Positions 22,132 to 31,112 of a DNA stretch of 64,000 bases are shown here, piece after piece. The notes beneath the pieces were generated by a model. The model had not been told where the DNA came from. It saw only the letters and a program-made list of their open reading frames with translations, and searched no databases. Position numbers and translations under genes: made by a program. This stretch comes from Phascolarctobacterium_A sp902463975 (GTDB lineage Bacteria; Bacillota; Negativicutes; Acidaminococcales; Acidaminococcaceae). The DNA lies in assembly GCF_902463975.1 (NCBI RefSeq), contig NZ_CABQHJ010000001.1:62001-126000 (forward strand). The letters are read 5' to 3'. Each line of letters starts with the position of its first letter. Within the stretch, counting starts at the first letter, position 1.

Positions 22132-23010
22132 TTACTCTATAATTTCTTCAGGCGGCAGCACTGCCTTCAGGGAAGCAATCGCCACCTCAATCTGGCTGTC
22201 ATCAGGCTGACGCGTCGTCAGCTTCTGCAGCAAAAGTCCCGGCATAATCGCCATATGCACCAGCTTATTGTCGTTATGCGCTCCGGCAAAACGGATAATC
22301 TCATAGCTGACGCCCGCAATCACCGGCATCAGCACTACGCGGGAAGCAATGCGCTCCAGCAGGCTGGGCCAGCCCAGGAAGGTAAAAATAAACATGCTTA
22401 TCAGCATGACAATCATCAGAAAGTTGGTGCCGCAGCGCGGGTGCAGTGTGCTGAACGGACGCACATTTTCTACACGCAGGGGCAGGCCTGCCTCATAGGT
22501 GTAAATAGTTTTGTGCTCCGCGCCATGATATTGGAAGACGCGCTGAATGTCCTCCATCGAGGAAATGGCCGCAATATATGCCAGAAAAATAGCCATACGC
22601 AGCACGCCCTCAGCCAGATTGAGCATCATCGGATCCTCCGTCAGCTCATGCAGAAAACGCATAGACCAGGTCGGGATAACGATAAACAGACCGACAGCCA
22701 GCAATACGGAGGTAGCAATAGTCATCGCCATTTCCTTGCCTGTCAGCTGCTCGTCCTCTTCGCCGGAAACCTGTGCCGAAAAGGCCAAGGCCTTGATGCC
22801 GTCATATAATGATTCAAATAAAGCAATAACGCCGCGAAGCAGCGGTTTTTTCAAAATAGGATATTTATCACGGATACTGTTGACAGGATTTACATCCACG
22901 GCAATTTCTCCGTCAGGTTGGCGCACGGCAACAGCCACCTTATGTGGTCCGCGCATCATAACGCCCTCAATTACAGCTTGTCCGCCTACAGATAATTTTT
23001 TCGTGCTCAT
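22132..23010 (-). CDS. DUF1385 family membrane protein
   Basis: The 292-aa protein shows DUF1385 hallmarks: GGQAVIEGVMMRGPHK near the start, FQYHGAEHKTIYTYEAG, and LHPRCGTNFL, with several hydrophobic helices. Family members are metal-dependent-looking membrane proteins of unknown function, often beside rpmE and prfA, as here. ATG 23010 (MSTKKLS) is preferred over an upstream in-frame ATG because homologues begin just before the GGQAVIEG block; GGAG is 8 nt upstream. Confidence 0.85.
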   Translation of the reverse strand: MSTKKLSVGGQAVIEGVMMRGPHKVAVAVRQPDGEIAVDVNPVNSIRDKYPILKKPLLRGVIALFESLYDGIKALAFSAQVSGEEDEQLTGKEMAMTIATSVLLAVGLFIVIPTWSMRFLHELTEDPMMLNLAEGVLRMAIFLAYIAAISSMEDIQRVFQYHGAEHKTIYTYEAGLPLRVENVRPFSTLHPRCGTNFLMIVMLISMFIFTFLGWPSLLERIASRVVLMPVIAGVSYEIIRFAGAHNDNKLVHMAIMPGLLLQKLTTRQPDDSQIEVAIASLKAVLPPEEIIE

Positions 23011-23075
23011 AGATATACTCCATAAAACTAAATAAAGCAGAACCCGCATGTGCAAGCCCTGCCTTATTGTATAGA

Positions 23076-23279
23076 TTATTGTTCTTTGTTGTAACGTTTG
23101 TTGAACTTCTCGATACGACCACGAGCAGCTACGTTACGTTGTTGACCAGTGAAGAATGGATGGCATTTAGAGCAAACATCCACGCGTAATTCTTTCTTAG
23201 TGCTACCAGTTACGAAGCTTGCACCACATGCGCAGGTAGCAGTAACTTCACCGTAATTCGGATGAATCTTTTCTTTCAT
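23076..23279 (-). CDS. rpmE: Ribosomal protein L31 (zinc form)
   Basis: The 67-aa 50S subunit protein has four Cys (16, 18, 36, 39) in ATCACG and CSKCHPF, so it is the zinc-binding C+ type rather than the zinc-independent paralogue. Order rpmE-DUF1385-prfA-prmC fits Firmicutes. AGAGAGG precedes ATG 23279. Confidence 0.97.
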   Translation of the reverse strand: MKEKIHPNYGEVTATCACGASFVTGSTKKELRVDVCSKCHPFFTGQQRNVAARGRIEKFNKRYNKEQ

Positions 23280-23396
23280 TCTTTACACCTCTCTTTGCTA
23301 AGAACATTATATTCATAATTTAGAAGCTGCCTTGCTTGGCAAAGCGGCTTGCATTAACACTAGATTAGTGTAACATATCCTACAAGTAAACGCAAG

Positions 23397-24716
23397 CTAT
23401 TTTTTACTAAAATCGGCAACACCCTGCAGATAATTAATAAACTGCTGCGCTGTACGTCCGGAAATGCCGCCGTGATGCAGCTCCCACTTCCGCGCTTCGG
23501 CACAAAGGAAGTCATCATCAAGCTCCAGCCCCTGCTTTTTAGCCAGCTCGCAGACGATTTTATAGTACTCCTTCTGCGTAGGCTGTCCATAATAAATCGT
23601 GCAGCCAAAGCGGTTAACAAGAGAAAGCTTTTCCTGCATCGTATCCGACTTGTAAATACCTTCCTCTTGCGTTACATCGTTGCGGTCCTTCCACGTTTCA
23701 TTAATCAGATGTCTGCGGTTAGAGGTAGCGTAAATCAAAATATTATCCGGACGTACCTCCAGACCGCCTTCGATGATAGCCTTCAGATATTTATATTCGA
23801 TTTCAAATTCCTCGAATGACAAATCATCCATATAAATAATGAAGCGGTAGTTGCGGTTCTTGATTTGGGCAATAACCTGCGATAAGTCGCGGAACTGATG
23901 CTTGTAGATTTCAATCATCCGCAGGCCCTGATCATAATATTTGTTGATTAGCGCCTTAATGCTGCTGGATTTGCCTGTACCACTGTCGCCAAACAGCAGC
24001 ACGTTGTTGGCAGGACGCCCTGCTACAAAAGCCTCCGTATTTTCCAGCAGGCGCTGCTTCTGGTCCTCATAACCGATGAGATCAGCAAAGGTAATCTGCT
24101 CCGTATTGGATATCGGCACCAGCTCCGGCTCGCCCTGCTCCGCCTGCGCTATACGAAAGGCCTTGTTCAGACCAAGCTTGCCAACGCCGTAATCATGGTA
24201 GAATTTGGTAACGCAGGCGAAAAACTCATCAGCATCGGCAGCCTTTTCCAAAGCAGTGCTGAGCGCCTGAACTTTCTCACTGATATTTTTGTTGTAACGA
24301 CGCTCCTGCTTTACCACAGCCTGATAATTGCTGATTAACGAAAAGCAGTTAATCTCCAGCGCACGCTCCAACTCGCTGAAATCATAAGCAAACAGCTGCT
24401 GAAAGATTTTGAAGTCATGCTTGGCAAACTGATTCACGCTGCCATCGCAGGCACCAACCTTTTCACAGGTAATGGCAAAGGGATTTTCACAGCTGACGAG
24501 CAAAAAGGCCAGATAATTATGCCAAAGATTCTTGTCAAAGCCATAAACGGTGCCAATATCAAGCAGCTTATGTACCTGCTCATAAATTTCCGCCGTCAGC
24601 TCCTCGCGGTTATACTCACCTGCTGAAAATTCAGCGCAGATTTCTGCCAACGGCTCCAGCAAATTGTCCGCCGGCAGATTGCGGTAAATAACTAATTGTG
24701 ATACAAGCTTATGCAT
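23397..24716 (-). CDS. DUF815 AAA-type ATPase
   Basis: The 439-aa protein has an N-terminal helical region (1-200) and a DUF815 P-loop domain: Walker A GDSGTGKS at 243-250, Walker B FIIYMDDLSFE, and sensor ATSNRRHLI. DUF815 proteins are AAA ATPases of unknown cellular role. It ends with a basic KK tail. It lies 20 nt downstream of ade but on a functional view is unrelated to it. Confidence 0.88.
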   Translation of the reverse strand: MHKLVSQLVIYRNLPADNLLEPLAEICAEFSAGEYNREELTAEIYEQVHKLLDIGTVYGFDKNLWHNYLAFLLVSCENPFAITCEKVGACDGSVNQFAKHDFKIFQQLFAYDFSELERALEINCFSLISNYQAVVKQERRYNKNISEKVQALSTALEKAADADEFFACVTKFYHDYGVGKLGLNKAFRIAQAEQGEPELVPISNTEQITFADLIGYEDQKQRLLENTEAFVAGRPANNVLLFGDSGTGKSSSIKALINKYYDQGLRMIEIYKHQFRDLSQVIAQIKNRNYRFIIYMDDLSFEEFEIEYKYLKAIIEGGLEVRPDNILIYATSNRRHLINETWKDRNDVTQEEGIYKSDTMQEKLSLVNRFGCTIYYGQPTQKEYYKIVCELAKKQGLELDDDFLCAEARKWELHHGGISGRTAQQFINYLQGVADFSKK

Positions 24717-24736
24717 ATCTTTCCCCTCAAATATTT

Positions 24737-26440
24737 CTATTTTATAAATTCAAATTTCTCTGTATCGAACATGCCCATATCTGTAATGCGCAGCTTGGGA
24801 ATAACCGGCAGCGCCATAAAGCTCAGGCTAATGAACGGATCGATGCCGTCCGATACACCCTGCGCATGTGCCTTCGCCGCAATCTCATCAAGACTGCCGA
24901 TAAGCTCTTCGGCAGGTGCGCTGCTCATCAGGCCGCAGATATTCAGCGGCAGTGTATCGACAACCTCGGTGCCCTTGACCAAGGTATAACCGCCCTGTAC
25001 GCGTACCAGCTCCTTAGCCGCAGCATTCATTGCTTCCGAACTTGTGCCGATAACAATCAGATTGTGTGAATCGTGTGCCACCGTCGTCGCTACTGCGCCG
25101 TCTTTCAGCCCGTAGCCGCGCAGGAGGCCTAAGCCTACATTACCGGTGCCGTGATGTCTTTCCAGCACGGCAATCAGATACACATCGCCTTTTTTCAGAG
25201 CAGCGGCAATATCCTTGCCCATAATCGTACTCTTCTCGGTAAAAATTTCACCGGGAAGCATAGTGATAACAGGATATTCCCTATCGTCGGCAAAATGCGA
25301 TAAAAAGAAGGTTGCCACGTCAAAAGCTGCAGGCTTCACGCTGCCCTGCAGGCTGACATTGGGCGTAACAGGCGTAATCCTTTCGCAGGCCTTGAGCGCA
25401 TCCACACCTCTATGAAAAACAGCCCGCGGCGTAAGGCTTTGCAGGTCATCAAAAACTACCAAATCCGCCTGCCAGCCGGGAGCAATGGCACCCACGCGGC
25501 GCAGTCCGTAGATGCGTGCAGCGTTGATAGTTGCCAGACGCAAAGCACGCACCGGTTCCATGCCTAATTCTATCGCCATTTGTACGCAGTGGCGGATGGT
25601 ACCCTCACGGCGGATATCTGCAAGATGCTTATCATCTGTACAGAAAGCCAGACTGCTGACATCAATGCCCTCTTCGATAACTCCGCGCAAAATTGCCGTC
25701 AGATTACGCGAAGCACTGCCCTCACGCACCAGCACTGCCAGACCGTTACGCAGCTTTTCCTTCGCTTCTTCCCAGCTGATGCTTTCATGGTCGGTATCAA
25801 TACCGCTGGCGACATAGGCAGCCAGCTCCTTGCCACGCACACAGGGTGCGTGGCCGTCGATTACGCGTCCCAGGCTCAAGAACAGGTCAAGTTTCTTCTG
25901 TACCTCGGAGGAATTATAAATAACTCCGGGCACGTTCATCATCTCGCCCATTCCGAGTACACCAGGCTCATTGACAAGCTTGATCATATCGCGAGCATCC
26001 ATCACACAGCCGCTGTGCTCAAAGCGTGTGGCAGGCACGCAGCTCGGCAGGTTCACATAATAGTTCAGCGGCATCTGGCCGCCGGCCTCCAGCATATAGT
26101 GAATGCCTGCCGCGCCCGCTACGTTGGCAATTTCGTGCGGGTCGGTAATCAGCGTGGTTACACCCCAGCGCAGCTCCTCGGCACAGTAATGCTCAGGCAC
26201 AGCCATCGAGCTTTCTACATGACAATGTGCATTAATCAGACCTGGCGCAACATATGCTCCCTGCAGGTCGATGATTTTTTCTGCCTGGTCATAACTGCCG
26301 ACACCGGCGATAACGCCATCGGCAATAGCAACATCAGCTTCATAAATTGTTTCGGTCAGCACGTCAACAACCCTGCCGTTCTTTAAAAGAATATCAGCAG
26401 GGCTGTTACCGAGTGCGACCGCTCTTACACGGTCCATCAT
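24737..26440 (-). CDS. ade: Adenine deaminase
   Basis: The 567-aa amidohydrolase converts adenine to hypoxanthine plus ammonia. It has the metal-binding HCHVESS (His72, His74), TTLITDPHEIANV, FCTDDKHL and the C-terminal AHDSHNLIVIGTS block of bacterial Ade. The gene starts 19 nt after the purine permease stop, so uptake and deamination are probably one transcript; hypoxanthine can then be used by hpt elsewhere in the window. Length is normal. Confidence 0.96.
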   Translation of the reverse strand: MMDRVRAVALGNSPADILLKNGRVVDVLTETIYEADVAIADGVIAGVGSYDQAEKIIDLQGAYVAPGLINAHCHVESSMAVPEHYCAEELRWGVTTLITDPHEIANVAGAAGIHYMLEAGGQMPLNYYVNLPSCVPATRFEHSGCVMDARDMIKLVNEPGVLGMGEMMNVPGVIYNSSEVQKKLDLFLSLGRVIDGHAPCVRGKELAAYVASGIDTDHESISWEEAKEKLRNGLAVLVREGSASRNLTAILRGVIEEGIDVSSLAFCTDDKHLADIRREGTIRHCVQMAIELGMEPVRALRLATINAARIYGLRRVGAIAPGWQADLVVFDDLQSLTPRAVFHRGVDALKACERITPVTPNVSLQGSVKPAAFDVATFFLSHFADDREYPVITMLPGEIFTEKSTIMGKDIAAALKKGDVYLIAVLERHHGTGNVGLGLLRGYGLKDGAVATTVAHDSHNLIVIGTSSEAMNAAAKELVRVQGGYTLVKGTEVVDTLPLNICGLMSSAPAEELIGSLDEIAAKAHAQGVSDGIDPFISLSFMALPVIPKLRITDMGMFDTEKFEFIK

Positions 26441-26459
26441 ATTAATTACCTCAATCCTT

Positions 26460-27839
26460 TTACACGTAAATATATTTCAGGATAAAGATTACTGCCAGCA
26501 CATATACAATCCAGCTGGTTTTCTTGTTTTTGTATTCACCGCTGAGCAGGTTAATTGCCACATAGGAGATAACGCCCATGGAAATACCTTCGGAGATAGA
26601 ATACATAAAGGGCATTGCTACTGCTGCAACAAAAGCAGGAATAGCTTCTGTCATATCATCAAAGTCTACATTCAGCAGGCTGCTTACCATCAAAAAGCCT
26701 ACAATTACCAGTGCCGGGGCGGTAGCGAAGGCAGGAATTGCCAGGAAAATCGGTGCAAAGAATAAACTGAGGAAGAACAGAATTGCTGCAGTAACAGCAG
26801 TAAGACCGGTACGGCCACCGACAGCAACGCCGGCGCTGCTTTCTACGAAGGTAGTAACGGTAGAGGTACCCAGCAGTGCACCACCGGTAGTAGCGATGGA
26901 GTCAGCCAGCAGAGCGCCTTCGATTTTCGGCAGCTTGCCGTCCTTGTCCAGCATTTTAGCCTTGGAAGCAACACCGATCAGAGTGCCGAGAGTATCAAAC
27001 AAATCTACAAACATAAAGGAAAGCATGATTGTAATGAAGTTAAATGTGAAAATAGCACTGAAGTCCAGCTGCATAAAGGTCGGTGCCAGGCTGGGAACAG
27101 AAATGCCGTTAGCAAAGCTGGGCATAACGGAGAACATACCGAGCTTCGGATTCGGTACATAAATGCCGGTCAGCTCACAAATCATGCCTAAGCCCCAAGT
27201 AACCAGAATACCAACGAGGATACCGCCGGGAACCTTTTTCGTCATCATTACAGCGGTCAGCAGAATACCGATAAGCGCCAGCAAAGCACCGATACCGGTG
27301 GACCAGAAGGTGCCGTCTGCCAGAGCAGCTTTAAACGGATAAAGGCCAACGAGAGTCGGTCCCGCAACAACGAGCTTGGAATTCTGCAGGCCGATAAAGG
27401 TGATGAACAGACCGATACCGCTGGTAACGCCGAACTTCAGCGCAGGCGGAATGGAATTGAACAACGCTTCGCGCACCTTAGTCAGGGACAGAACAATGAA
27501 CAGAATACCTTCAACAAAAACTGCTGCCAACGCAACCTGCCAGCTATAGCCCATCTGTCCTACAACAGTATAAGCAAAAAAGGCGTTCAGGCCCATACCG
27601 GGAGCAAGAGCAAATGGATAGTTAGAAAACAGCGCCATCAGCAGAGTACCAAGGCAGGCACCCAAAGCAGTAGCGGTAAATACAGCACCGGCATCCATAC
27701 CGGCAGCACTTAAAATACCTGGGTTAACGGCCAAAATATAAGCCATTGTCATAAAGGTGGTGATACCGGCAAGAATTTCTGTGCGGACATCCGTCTGATG
27801 TTCCTTCAGGCGAAATGTTTTTTCCAAAAAGTCTGTCAT
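26460..27839 (-). CDS. NCS2/AzgA-like purine permease
   Basis: The 459-aa protein has about 12-13 hydrophobic segments and the AzgA/PbuG subfamily pattern: AGITTFMTMAYILAVNPGIL, GMGLNAFFAY, FVDLFDTLGTLIGVASKAK and SSAGVAVGGRTGLTAV. It most likely imports adenine, guanine or hypoxanthine by proton symport in the cytoplasmic membrane. The adjacent downstream ade supports adenine or hypoxanthine as substrate. No purine riboswitch is visible in the 91-bp gap upstream. Confidence 0.92.
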   Translation of the reverse strand: MTDFLEKTFRLKEHQTDVRTEILAGITTFMTMAYILAVNPGILSAAGMDAGAVFTATALGACLGTLLMALFSNYPFALAPGMGLNAFFAYTVVGQMGYSWQVALAAVFVEGILFIVLSLTKVREALFNSIPPALKFGVTSGIGLFITFIGLQNSKLVVAGPTLVGLYPFKAALADGTFWSTGIGALLALIGILLTAVMMTKKVPGGILVGILVTWGLGMICELTGIYVPNPKLGMFSVMPSFANGISVPSLAPTFMQLDFSAIFTFNFITIMLSFMFVDLFDTLGTLIGVASKAKMLDKDGKLPKIEGALLADSIATTGGALLGTSTVTTFVESSAGVAVGGRTGLTAVTAAILFFLSLFFAPIFLAIPAFATAPALVIVGFLMVSSLLNVDFDDMTEAIPAFVAAVAMPFMYSISEGISMGVISYVAINLLSGEYKNKKTSWIVYVLAVIFILKYIYV

Positions 27840-27930
27840 TATTATAGCCTCCTATGCTATCTATTTGCCCAAGCTGCAGGGCCCGGGCACAATAATAAAG
27901 ATTAAGACTGCCTGCACAGCCGTCAAGCCA

Positions 27931-28800
27931 TTAATAGGTTAAAATCTCCGGACCGTTTTCGGTAATCAGAATCTGGTGCTCCCATTGAGCGGAAAGACTG
28001 CCGTCACAGGTATAAACAGTCCAGTTGTTGGCTTCATCAATAAAAATATCACTGTGGCCCATGTTAATCATCGGCTCAATAGTGAATATCATTCCCGGCA
28101 CCAGCACCATACCGGTTTTGCGCTTACCAACATGGCAGACGAACGGATCCTCGTGGAACTCTACACCAACGCCGTGACCGCCGAATTCTTCGACAACAGA
28201 ATAACCATGCTTATGCGCCAGCTTGGAAACAGCAGCGCCGATGTCGCCCAGGAAGCCCCAAGGCTGAGCTGCTTCAATACCGCGCAGCAGACATTGCTTG
28301 GTAATCGCAACCAAATCTGCCGCCGGCTTAGCAACCTTGCCAATCATAAACATACGGGATGCGTCAGCATAATAACCATTGTAAATAGTAGAAACGTCTA
28401 CGTTCACAATGTCACCGCTGCGCAGTACGTCATGCTCGCTAGGAATGCCGTGGCACACCTGGTCATTGATAGAGGTACATACGCTCTTCGGAAAACCTTC
28501 ATAGCCCAGCGGTGCAGGGATAGCATTATGCGCTACTGTATATTCGTAAACGATTCTGTCGATATCAGCAGTAGTCATACCGGCCTTAATATATTTGGCA
28601 ACCTCATCCAGTACACCGGTATTGATTTTGCAGGCTGCACGAATACCTGCAATCTGCTCCGGGGTTTTAATCATATCGCGGTCAGGAACCTCGCAGCCCT
28701 GAGCCTGCAGCAACGCGATTTTTGCATCATTCATTTTGTGGCAGTCTGCATATGCTCTACCGCTGCCACACCAACATAATTCTTGGTCCAACGAAAACAC
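27931..28800 (-). CDS. map: Methionine aminopeptidase with SEC-C motif
   Basis: The 289-aa type I enzyme removes the N-terminal methionine of nascent proteins. Residues 1-22 form a SEC-C-type zinc motif (CWCGSGRAYADCH), an extension found in a subset of Map proteins and thought to aid ribosome or protein contact. The catalytic domain has the metal ligands in VNVDVSTIYNGYYADAS, GHGVGVEFHE, IFTIEPM and WEHQILIT. ATG 28800 has AAGGAGTG. Confidence 0.95.
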   Translation of the reverse strand: MFSLDQELCWCGSGRAYADCHKMNDAKIALLQAQGCEVPDRDMIKTPEQIAGIRAACKINTGVLDEVAKYIKAGMTTADIDRIVYEYTVAHNAIPAPLGYEGFPKSVCTSINDQVCHGIPSEHDVLRSGDIVNVDVSTIYNGYYADASRMFMIGKVAKPAADLVAITKQCLLRGIEAAQPWGFLGDIGAAVSKLAHKHGYSVVEEFGGHGVGVEFHEDPFVCHVGKRKTGMVLVPGMIFTIEPMINMGHSDIFIDEANNWTVYTCDGSLSAQWEHQILITENGPEILTY

Positions 28801-28967
28801 TCCTTATCTCAATAATTGTTACAACTTGTACATTACAACCTTATGACTTCTATTTTACCACATATTTAAGGGAAAAATCACATTTTCGGCTTAAAATTCT
28901 CTTACAACGTTCGGTTTTTTGTGTTAAAATAATTTTATATGACTCAAGGTTAAGAAAGGAAATTTTT

Positions 28968-29612
28968 ATGGAAGCATATGCAATGTATTTTATCGATTTA
29001 ATTCTGCACCTGGACAAGCACCTGCCGGAAATTATGATGGCCTACGGTCATCTGATTTACGCCATCCTGTTCATGGTAGTGTTCTGCGAAACTGGTCTGG
29101 TAGTCACCCCGTTTTTACCGGGCGATTCGCTGCTTTTCGCCTGTGGCGCTCTTGCTGCTGCTGCACCCGAAGGCATGGATATCAAAATTATCGTGCCCAT
29201 CTTTTTAGTTTCGGCTGTGCTGGGTGACGCCTGCAATTATATGATAGGCGAGCATCTCGGTATGCACATGATTAAGAAGAACATCATCAAGAAGGAGCAT
29301 GTCGACAAGGCCAGCGCATTTTATGACAAGCATGGTCATAAGGCAATTTTTCTGGCCCGCTTTGTGCCGATTGTGCGTACCTTTGCACCCTTCGTTGCCG
29401 GCATCGGCAAAATGCACTACCTGACCTTTGCTCATTACAATGTCATCGGTGCCGTAGTGTGGGTATTTCTCTTTGTCGGCGGCGGTTACTTCTTCGGTAA
29501 CATCCCTGCCATCAAGCATAATTTTACGTTGGTAACTTTGGGCATCATCGTCTTCTCCCTGCTGCCTGTGTTATATGAATTCGTAGGCAAGAAAATTTTA
29601 GGCAAGAAATAA
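28968..29612 (+). CDS. DedA family membrane protein
   Basis: The 214-aa protein has four or five hydrophobic segments and DedA/SNARE-associated hallmarks: FCETGLVVTPFLPGDSLLF and ARFVPIVRTFAPFVAG. DedA proteins are inner-membrane proteins, several of which act as lipid flippases or are needed for envelope homeostasis. The start is ATG 28968 with AAAGGAAA; an upstream in-frame extension has no ribosome site. It is transcribed alone. A weak CTCTCC/GGAGAG hairpin lies at 29641-29655. Confidence 0.9.
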   Translation: MEAYAMYFIDLILHLDKHLPEIMMAYGHLIYAILFMVVFCETGLVVTPFLPGDSLLFACGALAAAAPEGMDIKIIVPIFLVSAVLGDACNYMIGEHLGMHMIKKNIIKKEHVDKASAFYDKHGHKAIFLARFVPIVRTFAPFVAGIGKMHYLTFAHYNVIGAVVWVFLFVGGGYFFGNIPAIKHNFTLVTLGIIVFSLLPVLYEFVGKKILGKK

Positions 29613-29717
29613 GAAGGTCTTGGAAATTTGGTAACAGACTCTCTCCAAGGAGAGCCTTTACACAGTTAAACTCCAAAGTACATATATATAAATTTTAAAA
29701 ATTGAGGGTGATTTAAA

Positions 29718-30755
29718 ATGACTTATCGTTTTAACAGTGATTACACCGAAGGCTGCCATCCTGCAGTCCTCGAAAAACTCGTGCAAACCAATATGGAACA
29801 GACTGACGGCTACGGCCTGGACCCTTACTGCGACGAAGCACGCAAATTGATTAGAGAAGCCTTCGCCTGCCCGAACGCTGACGTACATTTTCTCGTTGGC
29901 GGCACTCAGACCAACCTGACGGTTATCTGCGCTGCCTTGCGTCCGCATCAGGCTGTTTACGGCGCTGTTCCCAGCCATATCAATACGCATGAGGCCGGTG
30001 CGATTGAGCACGTAGGCCACCGCGTGCTGCCACTTCCAAGTGAGGACGGCAAGCTAACCGCAGAGCAAATCCGCCACGAATGGAAAATGTACGATACTGA
30101 TCCAAGCCGTGAGCATTGGGCACAGCCGAAAATGGTTTATATCTCCCAGCCTACTGAAATCGGCAGCATGTACAGCAAAAAAGAGCTGCAGGATTTATAC
30201 CAGGCCTGCAAGGACTGCGGTCTTTACCTCTTTGTTGACGGCGCACGCTTAGGCTATGTTCTCGGCGCTCCCGACAACGATATGACTGCAGCAGATTTGG
30301 CAGCCAACTGCGACGTTTTCTATATCGGCGGCACCAAATGCGGCCTGCTCTTCGGCGAAGCAGTTGTTATTTTGAACGATGTACTCAAGCTCGACTTCCG
30401 TACCATCGCTAAGCAATGCGGTTCCATCATGGCCAAAGGACGCCTGCTCGGCGTACAGTTCGGCGCACTTATGAAAGATGATCTTTACAGCAAAATCTGC
30501 GGTAAAGGCACACTGCAGGCGCTGAAAATCCGCGATGCACTGTTAGCCAAAGGCTTTAAGTTCGTAACCAACTCTCCTACCAACCAGCAATTCGTTATCA
30601 TGACTCCGGCGCAATTTGAAAAGCTGAGCGAGGAATTTGCTCTCAGCCATATTGCCTATCTGGAGGACGGCAATTACAGCGTGCGCATCTGCACCAGCTG
30701 GGCAACCAAGGATGAAGAGGTTGACAGACTCATTGCTATGATCAACGAGCTGTAA
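29718..30755 (+). CDS. Threonine aldolase family / beta-eliminating lyase
   Basis: The 345-aa PLP-dependent fold-type I protein has FVDGARLGYVLG (Asp contacting PLP), the lysine in GGTKCGLLFGEAV, and GGTQTNLTV. It most likely cleaves threonine or allo-threonine to glycine and acetaldehyde; related lyases act on aromatic amino acids, so substrate is not certain. ATG 29718 has GAGGGTGAT. Its stop is 3 nt before the -35 of the locus D antitoxin promoter, so read-through could add to that RNA. Confidence 0.88.
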   Translation: MTYRFNSDYTEGCHPAVLEKLVQTNMEQTDGYGLDPYCDEARKLIREAFACPNADVHFLVGGTQTNLTVICAALRPHQAVYGAVPSHINTHEAGAIEHVGHRVLPLPSEDGKLTAEQIRHEWKMYDTDPSREHWAQPKMVYISQPTEIGSMYSKKELQDLYQACKDCGLYLFVDGARLGYVLGAPDNDMTAADLAANCDVFYIGGTKCGLLFGEAVVILNDVLKLDFRTIAKQCGSIMAKGRLLGVQFGALMKDDLYSKICGKGTLQALKIRDALLAKGFKFVTNSPTNQQFVIMTPAQFEKLSEEFALSHIAYLEDGNYSVRICTSWATKDEEVDRLIAMINEL

Positions 30756-30757
30756 GC

Positions 30758-30785
30758 TTGACATAAAACGTAAATTTGCTATAAT
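30758..30785 (+). promoter_or_regulatory. Antitoxin promoter, locus D
   Basis: Perfect TTGACA (30758-30763), 16-bp spacer, perfect TATAAT (30780-30785). Confidence 0.8.
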
Positions 30786-30791
30786 AAAGAC

Positions 30792-30887
30792 AAAGAGAGA
30801 CTCTGACAGTCGCGTGTCAGCCCTCTCCGTTTATTGTTGTTATTTGACAAAAGGCTGACATTGACCTCTAATGTCGGTCTTTTGTTA
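30792..30887 (+). ncRNA. Antisense antitoxin RNA, locus D
   Basis: Predicted RNA of about 95 nt from a perfect consensus promoter. The 5' part folds as GAGAG/CTCTC enclosing CTGACA/TGTCAG with a GTCGCG loop (30794-30828). It ends at the terminator shared with the convergent toxin (30847-30885). Its 5' AGAGACTCTGACAG matches the toxin mRNA 5' AGAGATTCTGACAG in 13 of 14 bases, the same type of shared 5' repeat as loci A-C but with unrelated sequence. Confidence 0.6.
30847..30885. terminator. Shared bidirectional terminator, locus D
   Basis: ACAAAAG plus CTGACATT pair with AATGTC plus CTTTTGT. The A/T-rich outer stem gives a T-run in both directions. It lies 16 nt beyond the toxin stop at 30902. 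Confidence 0.7.
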
Positions 30888-30901
30888 TATTGTAAGCAAA
30901 A

Positions 30902-30979
30902 TTACTTACGTTTAGACATAATGGTCGCAACAAGCAAACCAAATGTTAACATTATCTGTAACGCTTCGGCTACTGTCAT
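30902..30979 (-). CDS. Small holin-like toxin peptide, locus D (25 aa)
   Basis: It encodes MTVAEALQIMLTFG, then LLVATIM, then SKRK: one membrane helix with a basic tail, closest in pattern to canonical holin-like type I toxins. GGAGG (30987-30991) is 7 nt before ATG 30979. It is sealed by CCTCC (30996-31000) across a GTAA tetraloop, so the ribosome site should be occluded until the RNA is processed or unfolded. A near-consensus promoter (TTGTCA, 17 bp, TATAAT) lies at 31028-31056. The sequence differs from the A-C peptides, so this is an older or separate branch. Toxicity is inferred. Confidence 0.75.
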   Translation of the reverse strand: MTVAEALQIMLTFGLLVATIMSKRK

Positions 30980-31027
30980 GCTCCCACCTCCTTACGGAGG
31001 AACCGACCTGTCAGAATCTCTAGTGTT

Positions 31028-31056
31028 ATTATAACAGCTATCTTATTTATTGACAA
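31028..31056 (-). promoter_or_regulatory. Promoter of small toxin mRNA, locus D
   Basis: Minus-strand TTGTCA (31051-31056), 17-bp spacer, perfect TATAAT (31028-31033). Confidence 0.75.
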
Positions 31057-31112
31057 TATGTTCGCGAAAATAAAAAGACGGTCGCTCGATCGTCTTTTTT
31101 ATTTTGCTCTTT

